Program-made: the position numbers and the translations under genes
NCBI RefSeq assembly: GCF_007065885.1
Contig: NZ_CP041409.1
Location: forward strand, 2,465,501 to 2,529,500
DNA: 64,000 nt
Reading direction: 5' to 3'
Origin: Altererythrobacter sp. TH136
Lineage (GTDB): Bacteria > Pseudomonadota > Alphaproteobacteria > Sphingomonadales > Sphingomonadaceae
Shown: positions 42,119 through 51,857 of the stretch, one piece after another
How positions within the stretch are numbered: position 1 is the first letter of the stretch
Layout of the letters: each line of letters starts with the position of its first letter
Notes under the pieces: model-generated
Told to the model about the DNA's origin: nothing
The model's database searches: none
What the model saw: the letters and a program-made list of their open reading frames with translations, nothing else

Positions 42119-43396
42119 ATGAGCACAATCGAACGCGTCCGCACTCTCGTTTCGCAAGACCGCATGAGCCGCACCGCGCTCGCGCGCGCCGCGGGACTTC
42201 ACGCCAACTCCTTGCGCGATTGCCTGGAGCCTCGGTGGAATCCCACCGCCGATACCCTTGGCAAGCTGGAGGCATTTCTCTCCGCCAATGACGAGCGACC
42301 GGTGATCGTCTCGGCCGAAGAGATCATCGACGAAGCGCGCAACGGTCGGATGTTCGTGCTGGTCGATGACGAGGACCGCGAGAACGAGGGCGACCTGATC
42401 ATCCCGGCGCAGATGGCGACGCCCAATGCGATCAATTTCATGGCGACGCACGGGCGGGGCCTGATCTGCCTCGCGCTGACCAAGCAGCGGGTCGAACTGC
42501 TGGGGCTCGACCTGATGAGCCGCAACAACCGCACGCGGCATGAGACCGCTTTCACCACCTCGATCGAGGCGCGCGAAGGCGTATCCACCGGCATTTCGGC
42601 CGGGGATCGGGCGCGCACCGTATCGGTCGCGATCGATGGCTCCAAGGGACGCGACGACATTGTCACTCCTGGTCACGTGTTCCCGCTGGTCGCGCGTGAT
42701 GGCGGGGTCCTGGTCCGCGCCGGCCACACCGAGGCGGCGGTGGATATCTCCCGCCTTGCCGGCCTGAACCCCGCCGGCGTGATCTGCGAGATCATGAACG
42801 AGGACGGCAGCATGGCGCGGATGGATGACCTCGTCCGTTTCGCGCGGGTGCACAACTTGAAGATTGGCACCATCCGCGACCTGATCGCCTATCGCCGCAA
42901 GCACGATCACCTGATCGAACGGCGCGGCGAGCGGCGCTTCACCAGCCGCTGGGGCGGGGAATGGCAAGCAGCCTCGTTCTACAACCGCGCCACCGGCGAA
43001 GAGACCCTGGCACTGGTCAAGGGCGCGATCGATCCGGCCAAGCCCACGTTGGTGCGGATGCATTCGCTGTCGCTGTTCGATGACATCTTTGCCGAAGACG
43101 GCCCGCGCGGTGGCATGATCGAAAAGGCGATGGAGCAGATCAGCCGCGCAGGCGCGGGGGTGATCGTGCTGATCAATCGCGTCGCGCGCGATTACGTCAG
43201 CCGCGCGATCGCGCGGGGCAGCGAGCCGCCGGCGGACGAGGCGCAGGTGACCGAGCAGCGCGACTACGGCGGCGGGGCGCAGATCCTTGGCGCGCTGGGG
43301 GTGCACGACATGATCCTGCTGACCAATACCGAACATTCGCTGGTCGCGCTGGAGGGTTACGGCCTCAGCATCGTTGGTCAGCAACCGCTAGGCTAG
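42119..43396 (+). CDS. ribB: 3,4-dihydroxy-2-butanone-4-phosphate synthase with N-terminal HTH and degenerate GTP cyclohydrolase II domain
   Basis: A 425-residue three-part protein. Residues 1-54 are an HTH (MSRTALARAAGLHANSLRDC). The DHBP synthase core follows (MFVLVDDEDRENEGDLIIPA, THGRGLICLAL, RAGHTEAAVDISRLAGL, CEIMNEDGSMAR), which forms the riboflavin precursor from ribulose 5-phosphate. The C-terminal third is GCHII-like (LVRMHSLSLFDDIF, VLINRVARDY, YGGGAQILGALGV), but the zinc-binding Cys cluster of RibA is replaced (HSLSLFDD), so that half is probably inactive and another RibA must exist. No FMN riboswitch is seen upstream. Confidence 0.9.
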   Translation: MSTIERVRTLVSQDRMSRTALARAAGLHANSLRDCLEPRWNPTADTLGKLEAFLSANDERPVIVSAEEIIDEARNGRMFVLVDDEDRENEGDLIIPAQMATPNAINFMATHGRGLICLALTKQRVELLGLDLMSRNNRTRHETAFTTSIEAREGVSTGISAGDRARTVSVAIDGSKGRDDIVTPGHVFPLVARDGGVLVRAGHTEAAVDISRLAGLNPAGVICEIMNEDGSMARMDDLVRFARVHNLKIGTIRDLIAYRRKHDHLIERRGERRFTSRWGGEWQAASFYNRATGEETLALVKGAIDPAKPTLVRMHSLSLFDDIFAEDGPRGGMIEKAMEQISRAGAGVIVLINRVARDYVSRAIARGSEPPADEAQVTEQRDYGGGAQILGALGVHDMILLTNTEHSLVALEGYGLSIVGQQPLG

Positions 43397-43878
43397 AAGG
43401 CGGCTCCGGCGAGCGCATCGATCGCGCCTTGCAGGATCACGGCGGCGGCGTGCGCGTCGATCCGTTCCTTGCGCTTGGCGCGGCTCATGTCCTGTTCGAT
43501 CAGCGCGCGCTCTGCGCTGCTGGTCGACCAGCGTTCGTCCCACAGCAGGATCGGCAGCGCGAGGGCGGCCGACAGATTGCGCGCGTATGCCCGGCTGGCC
43601 TGCGCGCGCGGGCCTTCGGACCCATCCATGTTGCGTGGCAAGCCGATCACCAAGCCGCGCACCGCGCGGGCAGCGGCGAGGGCGGCGAGCACCTCGCGGT
43701 CCCGCCCGAACTTTCCGCGCGGCAGGGTCTTGTCGGCGCTCGCGAAGCGCCAGCCGGCGTCGCACAACGCCGTGCCGATCGTCTGAGTGCCGAGATCGAG
43801 TGCCAGCAGCACCCCGCCATCCGGCAGGGCGGCGGCGAACTCGGCGGCGCGGGTGGTGATCAGGTGGCCGGTTTCCAT
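43393..43878 (-). CDS. ruvX: Putative Holliday junction resolvase RuvX (YqgF)
   Basis: A 161-residue RNase H-like protein. LLALDLGTQTIGTALCDAGW holds the first catalytic Asp, VIGLPRNMDGSEGPRAQASR and ILLWDERWSTSSAERAL the conserved middle, and KRKERIDAHAAAVILQGAID the terminal Asp/His. It is implicated in Holliday junction resolution or pre-16S rRNA 5' processing. ATG at 43878 overlaps the DUF3089 stop by 19 bases. Its TAG overlaps the ribB stop at CTAG. Confidence 0.92.
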   Translation of the reverse strand: METGHLITTRAAEFAAALPDGGVLLALDLGTQTIGTALCDAGWRFASADKTLPRGKFGRDREVLAALAAARAVRGLVIGLPRNMDGSEGPRAQASRAYARNLSAALALPILLWDERWSTSSAERALIEQDMSRAKRKERIDAHAAAVILQGAIDALAGAAF

Positions 43879-44999
43879 GCCGCCAGCCGCCGCGCGACGT
43901 CGGCCTTCAGGTTCGCCCAGAACAGCGGAATATCGTACACGTGGTAGTTGTTGCCCGGCAGCACTCCGGGGCCAAGGTCCGGCGGATCGCCGATCAACAG
44001 CAGGCCGGTGTCCGGATCGCACCGCGCGGCCACGGCACCCACGATCAGTTCGCCGGTAGAGAAGTCGCTCGCCGGCTTCAGCGTGCCGAGGTTCGCTTCT
44101 GCCGGTGCCGTGCCGCCTTGTGTGCCGGTGAGCGGGTTGGTGCACACGATCGCGCCGTCGCCGCGTGGCTGACCGTCGAACCCCGGGGTGGCGGTGAACC
44201 GCTCGAACAGCAGCGCGGGATCGGCCGGCTCCGCGAAGCTCGACCAGGTGGCGATGCAGCCTGCCTGGTCGGGGGTCGCGCAGGCCGGCAGCCCGAGCGC
44301 CGGGAGGTCATGCTCCACCGAGACCGGCCAGCCGACCGGATAGACCATCGCGATCCGCTGGGCGAGCGGCGTGCCGATCACCTTTTCGCGCAGCAGGCGC
44401 AACACCATCAGCGCGCCCTGGCTGTGACCGGCCAGCACGATCGGTTCGTCCTTGGGAGCGGTGGCGACGAAGAAATCAAACGCCTGAGCGACGTCCCGGT
44501 AAGCGAGATCCAGCGCCTGGTTCGCCTCCGCCTTGTCGGTCAGGAATGCGCCGATCACCGCCTGGCGGTATTTGGGCGCCCAGACTTCGTCCGCCGCGGC
44601 GAACGGGCTGGCCATTCCGCGCAGGAACAGCCGGGCGCGGGTCTCCGCATCGGAGTCGCCGATGGGGGCGTTCCACGGAGCGTCGGCCCCGATGGCGGGG
44701 CGGATGTAGCTGGTGGGATGGACGAAGAAGACCGCGAACTTGGCGGCATCCGCAGCAGCGGGCGTCGGCGCGCCTTGCGGCACGAACCGCACAGGATCGG
44801 CCGCGCCCATGCCCGGCCGCGCATACCACATGGCCGGATCGGCATAGGCGTTACTGTCGAGCGCCGGCTGCGCCGTGAACTCGCTGCGAGGAACGAACGC
44901 GAGCTCGGTCGCCTCCTTGGACCAGAGGTTGAGCGCGATGGCGCCTGCGATCACCAGAAAGATGACGATCGCGACGAAGTACAGGAACTTGCGCGCCAT
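43860..44999 (-). CDS. DUF3089 alpha/beta hydrolase-like protein
   Basis: A 379-residue protein with one N-terminal membrane segment (LYFVAIVIFLVIAGAIAL) and a DUF3089 domain. The nucleophile elbow is LAGHSQGALMVLRLL; VFFVHPTSYIRP and AAICTNP-like segments also fit. Family members are putative esterases or lipases at the cell envelope, with unknown substrate. It follows the AI-2E transporter with a one-base overlap and overlaps ruvX. Confidence 0.87.
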   Translation of the reverse strand: MARKFLYFVAIVIFLVIAGAIALNLWSKEATELAFVPRSEFTAQPALDSNAYADPAMWYARPGMGAADPVRFVPQGAPTPAAADAAKFAVFFVHPTSYIRPAIGADAPWNAPIGDSDAETRARLFLRGMASPFAAADEVWAPKYRQAVIGAFLTDKAEANQALDLAYRDVAQAFDFFVATAPKDEPIVLAGHSQGALMVLRLLREKVIGTPLAQRIAMVYPVGWPVSVEHDLPALGLPACATPDQAGCIATWSSFAEPADPALLFERFTATPGFDGQPRGDGAIVCTNPLTGTQGGTAPAEANLGTLKPASDFSTGELIVGAVAARCDPDTGLLLIGDPPDLGPGVLPGNNYHVYDIPLFWANLKADVARRLAAWKPAT

Positions 45000-46084
45000 C
45001 AGTCAGCCGCCGGCTCTGCATCGCCGTTATCGAGCCGATGCGCCCGCCGCTCCAGCGCGACCTTGATCATCGCCAGCATCGGATCGGCGAAGGTGAGACC
45101 CAGCACGCCGAACAGCACGCCCATGACCAGCTGGAAGCCGAGCACCAGCGCCGGCGCCAGATCCACCGTCTTCTTGGCGATCATCGGGACCAGCACGTAA
45201 CCGTCGAAGTTCTGGATCGCGAGGTAGATGCCGATCGTCCACAGGCCCATCTCGGTGCCCCCGGAAAAGCCCACCAGGACCATCAGCACGCCCGACACGA
45301 TCGCTCCGATGTTGGGGATGAATGCCAGGATGCCGGTGATCAGCGCCAGCAGCGCCGCCATCGGCACGCCGACCAGGGTCAGCGCGATGTAGGTAAACGC
45401 CCCTTCGGCGGCCATGCCCAGCAGCCGGCCCGCCAGCAGCCGCCGCATGCTGTAGGCCATGTGGTCCAGCGTGTCGGCCAGCTTGCCGCGGTGTTGTTCG
45501 GGCACCATCCATGACAGGCCCCGCTCGTACGGCCGGGGATCGACTGCCAGGTAGATGCCGATGATCACGATCAACAGCAGGGTGGTGAGGCCGCCGAACA
45601 CGCCCCCGATCGCCCGGGTAACCGATCCGACTCCGGTGAACAGCTGTGTCGCAAGCCCTTCGATCTCGTCCTGACCGATTTGCACGCCGTTGTCGCGCAG
45701 CACGCCGACCAACCGGCCAAGCTCCGTCGTCACCAGCTGGGGAAACTGGGCGGCCTGTTCCGCGATCTGGGTGCCGGCGAACCGGACCAGCCATGCTGCG
45801 AACAGCGCGCCGAACAGCAGGACGATGGCGGCTCGCCAGGTGCGCCCGATGGGCAGCACCCGGCCAAGCAGTCGCGTGCCTCCGTCGATGATCGCGGCGA
45901 ACACCAGTGCCCCGAAGATCACCAGCAGGGTCTGGGCCAGATAAACGGCGAGGACCACGAAGCCGATCACCGACACCCACACGAGCGCCCGGCGGGCCTC
46001 TTCCTGCAAGCGCGGGTTGCTGATCTGCGTCGGGCTGGCGCCGACCGCCTGCTCCGGCAGTTCCGGGTGGTCGCTATCGCTCAT
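44999..46084 (-). CDS. AI-2E family transporter (PerM-like)
   Basis: A 361-residue membrane protein with about eight helices, beginning VSVIGFVVLAVYLAQTLLVI. Conserved segments are LLLIVIIGIYLAVDPRPY, the re-entrant-like PMAALLALITGILAFIPNIG and FDGYVLVPMIAKKTVDLAPA. The family exports small solutes or is a cation antiporter; AI-2 export is established only for TqsA. ATG at 46084 overlaps the lepB stop by ATGA. Confidence 0.9.
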   Translation of the reverse strand: MSDSDHPELPEQAVGASPTQISNPRLQEEARRALVWVSVIGFVVLAVYLAQTLLVIFGALVFAAIIDGGTRLLGRVLPIGRTWRAAIVLLFGALFAAWLVRFAGTQIAEQAAQFPQLVTTELGRLVGVLRDNGVQIGQDEIEGLATQLFTGVGSVTRAIGGVFGGLTTLLLIVIIGIYLAVDPRPYERGLSWMVPEQHRGKLADTLDHMAYSMRRLLAGRLLGMAAEGAFTYIALTLVGVPMAALLALITGILAFIPNIGAIVSGVLMVLVGFSGGTEMGLWTIGIYLAIQNFDGYVLVPMIAKKTVDLAPALVLGFQLVMGVLFGVLGLTFADPMLAMIKVALERRAHRLDNGDAEPAAD

Positions 46085-46938
46085 CGGGATGCCTGCTCCT
46101 CGGCAATGGCGGGACGCAAGGTGCTCCACGCGCGGTTTCCGCGTAGCGAGCTCCACCACGACGCCGGGTTCCAGGTGGTGGTGCCGTCAAGCGAGAAGGT
46201 GATGAACTCCGCCCGGCCGCCGACGTTCGCCAGCGGAACGGGTCCGCCGAGGCCGCGCTCCCAGGTTTCGGCGCGGCTGTCGGCCGAATGGTCGCGGTTG
46301 TCGCCCATCAGGAACACGTGCCCTTCCGGGACCAGCGTTTCAGGATAGTTGTCGAGCATCTGCTGTTCGTGGTCGACCACCAGGTACGTCGCGCCGTTGG
46401 GCAAAGTCTCGCGCAGGGCGGGCACTTCGTAGTAGTCCTTACCGTCGTTGCCGCGGACCCGGTAGTTGTCCCAATAGCCGAGGCAGGGGCGCCCTTCGCA
46501 CAGCTGCGCGTCGGCGGGGATGCGGATATCCGGCTCCACCTTCTGCGGCACCGGCTTGCCGTTCAGGATTACCTGTCCGCCCACCACCGCGATCCGGTCA
46601 CCCGGCAGGCCGATGACGCGCTTGATGTAATCCTCGTCGCGGTCAGGCGGCACGGCGATGACGATGTCGCCATACTGCGGGGTCGAAGGCCACACGCGCG
46701 TGTCGCTGCGCGGGAGGACATGAAACGAGGCGGACACCCAGCTCCACCCGAAAGGATATTTCGACACCACCAGCCGGTCGCCGACCATCAGGTTCGGCAC
46801 CATCGAGGTCGACGGAATGTAGAATGGCTTGGCAACGAGGCTGTGGAACGCCAGCACCGCGAGCAGCATCAGCGCCAGCCCGCGCAGTTCTGCGAGCCAG
46901 TTGATCTTCTCGCGCGGCTTGTGGTCGGGTTCGCTCAC
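46081..46938 (-). CDS. lepB: Signal peptidase I
   Basis: A 285-residue type I signal peptidase. One membrane segment (GLALMLLAVLAFHSLVA) precedes PFYIPSTSMVPNLMVGD with the catalytic serine; DYIKRVIGLPGDRI has the general-base lysine, and VPEGHVFLMGDNRDHSADSR is box E. It cleaves exported protein signals in the periplasm. GTG at 46938 (SEPDHKPREKIN) gives the normal N-terminus. It overlaps the AI-2E gene by ATGA. Confidence 0.94.
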   Translation of the reverse strand: MSEPDHKPREKINWLAELRGLALMLLAVLAFHSLVAKPFYIPSTSMVPNLMVGDRLVVSKYPFGWSWVSASFHVLPRSDTRVWPSTPQYGDIVIAVPPDRDEDYIKRVIGLPGDRIAVVGGQVILNGKPVPQKVEPDIRIPADAQLCEGRPCLGYWDNYRVRGNDGKDYYEVPALRETLPNGATYLVVDHEQQMLDNYPETLVPEGHVFLMGDNRDHSADSRAETWERGLGGPVPLANVGGRAEFITFSLDGTTTWNPASWWSSLRGNRAWSTLRPAIAEEQASR

Positions 46939-46976
46939 GGGGTGCGGTTCGCCTGGGGACGTAAGGTGAGGGGAGT

Positions 46977-47378
46977 TCAAAGGGGCAGAGCCTCGATGAC
47001 GACGAAGGCCTGGGCCCATGGATGGTCGTCGGTTAGGGTGAGGTGAATACGCACCTCATGGCGTTCCGGGGTCAATTCGGCAAGTCGCTTCGCCGCGCCG
47101 CCGGTCAGCGCCAGAGTGGGCGCGCCGCTGGGGGCGTTCACCACGCCGATGTCCTTGTGGAACACGCCGCGCCGGAACCCGGTGCCGATGGCCTTGGCGA
47201 AAGCTTCCTTGGCCGCCCAGCGCTTGGCGAACGTGCCCACCCGGGTGAAGGGACGCTTGGCCGCCTTCGCGCGCTCCACGTCAGTGAAGCAGCGCGCCTC
47301 GAACTTCTCGCCCCACCGCTCGAGCGAGTTCGCGATCCGGTCCATGTTGGTGAGGTCGCTGCCAAGGCCGATGATCAT
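46977..47378 (-). CDS. acpS: Holo-[acyl-carrier-protein] synthase
   Basis: A 133-residue AcpS, which attaches 4'-phosphopantetheine to [23 protein letters not shown] carries the Mg2+-binding Asp and [18 protein letters not shown] the second catalytic segment. It lies 10 bases after pdxJ and upstream of lepB, so it belongs to the pyrE-pdxJ-acpS-lepB series, a common alphaproteobacterial gene order. Confidence 0.95.
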   Translation of the reverse strand: MIIGLGSDLTNMDRIANSLERWGEKFEARCFTDVERAKAAKRPFTRVGTFAKRWAAKEAFAKAIGTGFRRGVFHKDIGVVNAPSGAPTLALTGGAAKRLAELTPERHEVRIHLTLTDDHPWAQAFVVIEALPL

Positions 47379-47388
47379 CGTCCCCGCC

Positions 47389-48117
47389 TCATCGGGCGTC
47401 GTCCATCAGCTCGCGCATTCGGCGGACGGCCGCTTCCAGCCCGACGAACACCGCCTCGCCTACCAGGTAGTGCCCGATGTTGAGCTCGGCGAGCTGGGGA
47501 ATGGCGGCGATGGGTTGGACGTTATCGTAGGTAAGGCCGTGGCCGGCGTGCGGCTCAATCCCGTTCTTCGCGGCCAGCGCGGCCATGTCGGCGATCCGCC
47601 GCAGCTCGACCGGCACCTGTTCCCCCACGGCGTGCGCGTATTCGCCCGTGTGCAGTTCGACCACGGGGACCCGCAGGCGCAGCGCGGCATCGATCTGCCG
47701 CTCTTCCGGGGCGATGAACAGGCTGACACGGATGCCCGCATCGCTCAGTCGGGCCACGATCGGCGCGAGTCGATTGTGCTGGCCTGCGGCGTCCAGTCCG
47801 CCCTCGGTGGTGCGTTCCTCCCGCCGCTCGGGCACGATGCACGCGGCGTGCGGCCGGTGGCGGAGCGCGATCTCCAGCATCTCGTCGGTCGCCGCCATCT
47901 CCAGGTTGAGCGGCAGGTCGGTCGCGTCCTGGATTCGCTGCAGATCGTCGTCGCGAATATGGCGCCGGTCTTCGCGCAGGTGCGCGGTGATGCCGTCTCC
48001 GCCGCATGCCGCGACGATCTGAGCCGCGCGCACCGGATCGGGATGATCCCCTCCGCGCGCGTTACGGATGGTCGCCACGTGGTCGATATTGACCCCGAGG
48101 CGGAGCCGCGCGCTCAC
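47389..48117 (-). CDS. pdxJ: Pyridoxine 5'-phosphate synthase
   Basis: A 242-residue TIM-barrel enzyme that forms pyridoxine 5'-phosphate from 1-deoxyxylulose 5-phosphate and 3-amino-2-oxopropyl phosphate. [37 protein letters not shown]-like [10 protein letters not shown] and [13 protein letters not shown] are diagnostic. The start overlaps the pyrE stop by ATGA. Confidence 0.96.
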   Translation of the reverse strand: MSARLRLGVNIDHVATIRNARGGDHPDPVRAAQIVAACGGDGITAHLREDRRHIRDDDLQRIQDATDLPLNLEMAATDEMLEIALRHRPHAACIVPERREERTTEGGLDAAGQHNRLAPIVARLSDAGIRVSLFIAPEERQIDAALRLRVPVVELHTGEYAHAVGEQVPVELRRIADMAALAAKNGIEPHAGHGLTYDNVQPIAAIPQLAELNIGHYLVGEAVFVGLEAAVRRMRELMDDAR

Positions 48118-48695
48118 GCCTTGCGGCTCCCCGGCTTGGTCACCGGTACCGCCGCGAGTTCGGCGGGCACTTCATCATCGGCATACGTCGGGAAGTTGAG
48201 TGCGATCAGCGGAAAGAACGGCACGCCCAGATCGACCGAGCCGTTCGAGCGGTCGACCAGCGCCGCTTCGGCCAGCACCTCGCCCCCTTCGCGCGCGACC
48301 GCGGCGATGGCCTCGCGGCTGGACAGGCCGGTCGTGACCACGTCTTCCACCATCAGGACCTTGGCGCCGGGCTGCAGGCGAAACCCGCGGCGCAGTTCGA
48401 ACGTGCCTTCGGGCCGTTCCAGGAACATGGCGTCCTTGCCGAGCGCGCGGCCCATCTCGTGGCCGATGATCAGGCCGCCCATCGCCGGGCTGACGACCGC
48501 GTCGATCGCCCCCCGCAGCTCCCGCGGCAGCTTCTGCGCCAGCGCGCGGGCCAGCCGGTCGGCGCGCGCCGGGTCCATCAGCACCCGCGCGCACTGAAGG
48601 TAATGCGCGCTGTGGCGTCCGCTCGACAGCAGGAAGTGCCCTTCGAGCAGAGCTTCGGAGCTGCGGAATTCGTGCAGCACGTCTTCGTCGGTCAT
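48114..48695 (-). CDS. pyrE: Orotate phosphoribosyltransferase
   Basis: A 193-residue PRTase of de novo pyrimidine synthesis. The PRPP-binding motif is [18 protein letters not shown], preceded by [16 protein letters not shown] near the N-terminus. It is the first gene of the minus-strand pyrE-pdxJ-acpS-lepB-AI-2E-DUF3089-ruvX series and is divergent from coxB, with 185 bases between starts. Confidence 0.95.
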   Translation of the reverse strand: MTDEDVLHEFRSSEALLEGHFLLSSGRHSAHYLQCARVLMDPARADRLARALAQKLPRELRGAIDAVVSPAMGGLIIGHEMGRALGKDAMFLERPEGTFELRRGFRLQPGAKVLMVEDVVTTGLSSREAIAAVAREGGEVLAEAALVDRSNGSVDLGVPFFPLIALNFPTYADDEVPAELAAVPVTKPGSRKA

Positions 48696-48756
48696 CGGCG
48701 GTTCGCTGCTGGCTCAAGGGGTGGGGAAAGGCGGTCGAAAATCTCCCTAGAAGCGC

Positions 48757-48785
48757 TTGAGGGATGGGGCAAGCGCGCGTATAGG
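48757..48785 (+). promoter_or_regulatory. Candidate promoter of the coxB-ctaD genes
   Basis: TTGAGG (48757-48762), 17 bases, then TATAGG (48780-48785), about 95 bases before the coxB start. The -10 continues as TATAGGCCCGC, an 11-mer found again before ctaB (55039-55049), the other oxidase gene group. Confidence 0.45.
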
Positions 48786-48880
48786 CCCGCCCAAACCCCC
48801 GTCAGTGGGGTGTTTCCGGCCTGTTTTTTGAGGGGTGGGAAACCAGGCATGCAACAGGCTAGACGGAAAGCTTCGCACCG

Positions 48881-50017
48881 ATGAATCTCGGCAATTCGAC
48901 CGCCCGTATGTTGAGCGCGATGGGGGCTGCGCTGTTGCTGGCGTTGTCGCCGCAGGTCGCTTCGGCGCAAGCGGCCCCCGCCACCGTAACGACGGCCGCC
49001 ACGCCGGCGGCGATCGCCAGCCCTCCGGCTTCGGCCACTGAGGCGGCACCCGCCGCCGACCAGCTTGGAGCCGCCGCGGCAGGCGCGGTCGATGACAAGG
49101 TCGATGCGTCGAGTGAGACTGTCGCTCCGGGTGCCGGCGCCTACAAGCCGCTGGGACCGGAATGGATCAAGGGCCAGCCGTCGGCCGGCGCGCTGGACCT
49201 CCAGCAGCAGTATTCGCCCACCGGCCGCCAGGCGACCAAGCTGCACAACGTGCTCGTCTGGTTGATGGCGATCATCAGCCTGTTCGTGCTGGGCCTGCTG
49301 CTTTACGTGATGTGGCGGTTCCGCCGGGGCCGCAATCCGGTCCCCTCGCGCACCACCCATAACACCTTCATCGAAGTGCTGTGGACCCTGCTGCCGGTGC
49401 TGATCCTGGTGGGCATCGCGATCCCGTCGATCAGCCTGATCTCGGCCCAGTACGAAACCGCACCCAAGAACGCGCTGACGATCAAGGCCACCGGGTACCA
49501 GTGGTACTGGGGCTACAGCTATCCCGATAACGGCGGGTTCGAAGTGATCTCGAACATGCTGCCGGAAGACGAGGCGAAGCGTCGCGGCGAACCGGGCCAG
49601 CTGGCGGTCGACAACCGCATGGTCGTGCCGGTCGGCGAATGGATCCGCCTTCAGACGACCGCGGCCGACGTCATCCACTCGTTCGCCGTGCCGAGCCTGT
49701 GGTTCAAGATCGACGCGGTGCCCGGGCGACTCAACGAACGGCGCCTGATGATCGAAGAGCCCGGCATCTATTACGGCCAGTGTTCGGAACTGTGCGGCGC
49801 GAAGCATGCCTACATGCCGATCGCGATCGAAGCAGTCCCGCGGCCGCAGTTCGAAGCGTGGCTGCGGTCGCAGGGCGGCACTGTCGGCCCGGCGGAAACG
49901 CCGGCGGCTCCCGCGGTCGCGCCGACGCAGCAACCCGAAAGCTCGGCCCAGCAGCCGGCTGCCGGCTCGAGCGCGGCTCCGGCCGCCGCCGCCACCCCCG
50001 CTGCGCCCGCCGCCTGA
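48881..50017 (+). CDS. coxB: Cytochrome c oxidase subunit II
   Basis: A 378-residue subunit II. A signal peptide (AALLLALSPQVASA) is followed by an unusual Ala/Pro/Thr-rich stretch of about 50 residues, two membrane helices (VWLMAIISLFVLGLLLYVMW, LWTLLPVLILVGIAIPSISL), and the CuA domain with VIHSFAVPSLWFKIDAVPGR and the ligands in YYGQCSELCGAKHAYMPI. The C-terminus adds an Ala/Pro-rich tail of about 45 residues. It accepts electrons from cytochrome c. It is 30 bases before ctaD. Confidence 0.96.
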   Translation: MNLGNSTARMLSAMGAALLLALSPQVASAQAAPATVTTAATPAAIASPPASATEAAPAADQLGAAAAGAVDDKVDASSETVAPGAGAYKPLGPEWIKGQPSAGALDLQQQYSPTGRQATKLHNVLVWLMAIISLFVLGLLLYVMWRFRRGRNPVPSRTTHNTFIEVLWTLLPVLILVGIAIPSISLISAQYETAPKNALTIKATGYQWYWGYSYPDNGGFEVISNMLPEDEAKRRGEPGQLAVDNRMVVPVGEWIRLQTTAADVIHSFAVPSLWFKIDAVPGRLNERRLMIEEPGIYYGQCSELCGAKHAYMPIAIEAVPRPQFEAWLRSQGGTVGPAETPAAPAVAPTQQPESSAQQPAAGSSAAPAAAATPAAPAA

Positions 50018-50047
50018 TTTAGCTACGTACGTTCGAAAGACCTGATC

Positions 50048-51784
50048 ATGGCCACTACCGCCGACCACTTCCAGGCTCACCACGATGAGCACGCGCATCA
50101 CGATGCGGACCACAAGCCGGGTTTCTTCGCGCGCTGGTTCATGTCGACCAACCACAAGGACATCGGCACGATGTACCTGATCTTCGCCATCATGGCGGGG
50201 ATCATCGGTGGCGCGATTTCAGGCGTGATGCGGGCCGAATTGGCCGAGCCGGGCATCCAGGTGCTCGGCAGCTGGGTGAGCATGTGGGGCGGCGAGGCCA
50301 GCTTCGAGGCGAACCTCCACGCGTGGAACGTGCTGATCACCGCGCACGGGCTGATCATGGTGTTCTTCATGGTCATGCCGGCGATGATCGGCGGCTTCGG
50401 CAACTGGTTCGTGCCGCTGATGATCGGCGCGCCGGACATGGCATTCCCGCGCATGAACAACATCAGCTTCTGGCTGACGGTCGCAGGGTTTGTCTCGCTG
50501 TGCTTCTCGCTGTTCGTACCCGGTGACGCGACCGGCCTTGGCGCGGGCACCGGCTGGACGGTCTATGCGCCGCTGTCGACGAGCGGGTCGGTCGGCCCGG
50601 CAGTCGATTTCGCGATCTTCTCGCTGCACCTTGCCGGTGCCGCGTCGATCATGGGCGCGATCAACTTCATCACCACGATCTTCAACATGCGCGCGCCGGG
50701 CATGACCCTGCACAAGATGCCGCTGTTCGTGTGGTCGGTGCTGGTGACCGCGTTCCTCCTGTTGCTGGCGCTGCCGGTGCTGGCCGCGGCGATCACGATG
50801 CTGATCACCGACCGCAACTTCGGCACGACGTTCTTCGACGCGAGCGGCGGCGGCGATCCCGTGCTCTACCAGCACCTGTTCTGGTTCTTCGGCCACCCGG
50901 AAGTGTACATCATGATCCTGCCGGGCTTCGGCATGATCAGCCAGATCGTCGCGACGTTCAGCCGCAAGCCGGTGTTCGGCTACCTCGGCATGGCTTACGC
51001 GATGGTCGCGATCGGCGTGGTCGGGTTCGTCGTGTGGGCGCACCACATGTACACCACCGGCCTCAGCGTGAACGAGAAGATGTACTTCACCGCGGCCACC
51101 ATGGTCATCGCGGTGCCCACCGGCGTGAAGATCTTCAGCTGGATCGCCACGATGTGGGGCGGTTCGATCGAGTTCAAGAGCCCGCTGGTGTGGTCGATCG
51201 GCTTCATCTTCCTGTTTACCGTCGGCGGCGTGACCGGCGTGTACCTCGCCAACGGCGGCGTCGACGACGTGGTGCACGATACGTATTTCGTGGTCGCGCA
51301 CTTCCACTACGTGCTGTCGATGGGCGCGGTGTTCTCGCTCTTCGCCGGCTTCTACTACTGGTTCCCGAAGATGAGCGGACGGATGCATTCCGAACTGCTC
51401 GCGCACCTGCACTTCTGGGGCTTCTTCATCGGCGTGAACGTGATCTTCTTCCCGCAGCACTTCCTGGGGCTGAACGGCATGCCGCGCCGCTACCCGGATT
51501 ATGTGGAAGCGTTCACGTACTGGAACAACGTCAGCACGATCGGCTACATGATCATGGCGGGGTCGATGATCTTCTTCTTCGTGAACATCGCGTATGCGTT
51601 CATCGCGGGCAAGAAGGCGGCGGCGAACTACTGGGGCGAAGGCGCCACGACGCTGGAGTGGACGCTGTCCAGCCCGCCGCCGTACCACCAGTTCGAAACG
51701 CTGCCGGTGATCGAGGACGACCACGATTATCACAACCACATGCCCCGCGACGGGCGCACCGACGGCGCCCCGGCCACGGCCTGA
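50048..51784 (+). CDS. ctaD: Cytochrome c oxidase subunit I
   Basis: A 578-residue heme-copper oxidase subunit I with 12 membrane helices and a His-rich N-terminus ([12 protein letters not shown]). The heme a and CuB ligands lie in [45 protein letters not shown] and [19 protein letters not shown]; the Tyr of HPEVY belongs to the active-site cross-link and D/K channels. It is the catalytic subunit of the aa3-type oxidase. A strong hairpin terminator follows. Confidence 0.98.
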   Translation: MATTADHFQAHHDEHAHHDADHKPGFFARWFMSTNHKDIGTMYLIFAIMAGIIGGAISGVMRAELAEPGIQVLGSWVSMWGGEASFEANLHAWNVLITAHGLIMVFFMVMPAMIGGFGNWFVPLMIGAPDMAFPRMNNISFWLTVAGFVSLCFSLFVPGDATGLGAGTGWTVYAPLSTSGSVGPAVDFAIFSLHLAGAASIMGAINFITTIFNMRAPGMTLHKMPLFVWSVLVTAFLLLLALPVLAAAITMLITDRNFGTTFFDASGGGDPVLYQHLFWFFGHPEVYIMILPGFGMISQIVATFSRKPVFGYLGMAYAMVAIGVVGFVVWAHHMYTTGLSVNEKMYFTAATMVIAVPTGVKIFSWIATMWGGSIEFKSPLVWSIGFIFLFTVGGVTGVYLANGGVDDVVHDTYFVVAHFHYVLSMGAVFSLFAGFYYWFPKMSGRMHSELLAHLHFWGFFIGVNVIFFPQHFLGLNGMPRRYPDYVEAFTYWNNVSTIGYMIMAGSMIFFFVNIAYAFIAGKKAAANYWGEGATTLEWTLSSPPPYHQFETLPVIEDDHDYHNHMPRDGRTDGAPATA

Positions 51785-51806
51785 GCCTTTCGGCGGAAGA
51801 AACATG

Positions 51807-51838
51807 CGGCCGGTCCTCACCTCGAGGGCCGGCCGTTT
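51807..51838 (+). terminator. Rho-independent-like terminator after ctaD
   Basis: CGGCCGGTCCT (51807-51817) pairs with AGGGCCGGCCG (51825-51835), with one G-T pair and a seven-base loop, followed by TTT. It lies 23 bases after the ctaD stop. Confidence 0.7.
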
Positions 51839-51857
51839 GCGTTGAAGGAGGAACCGA

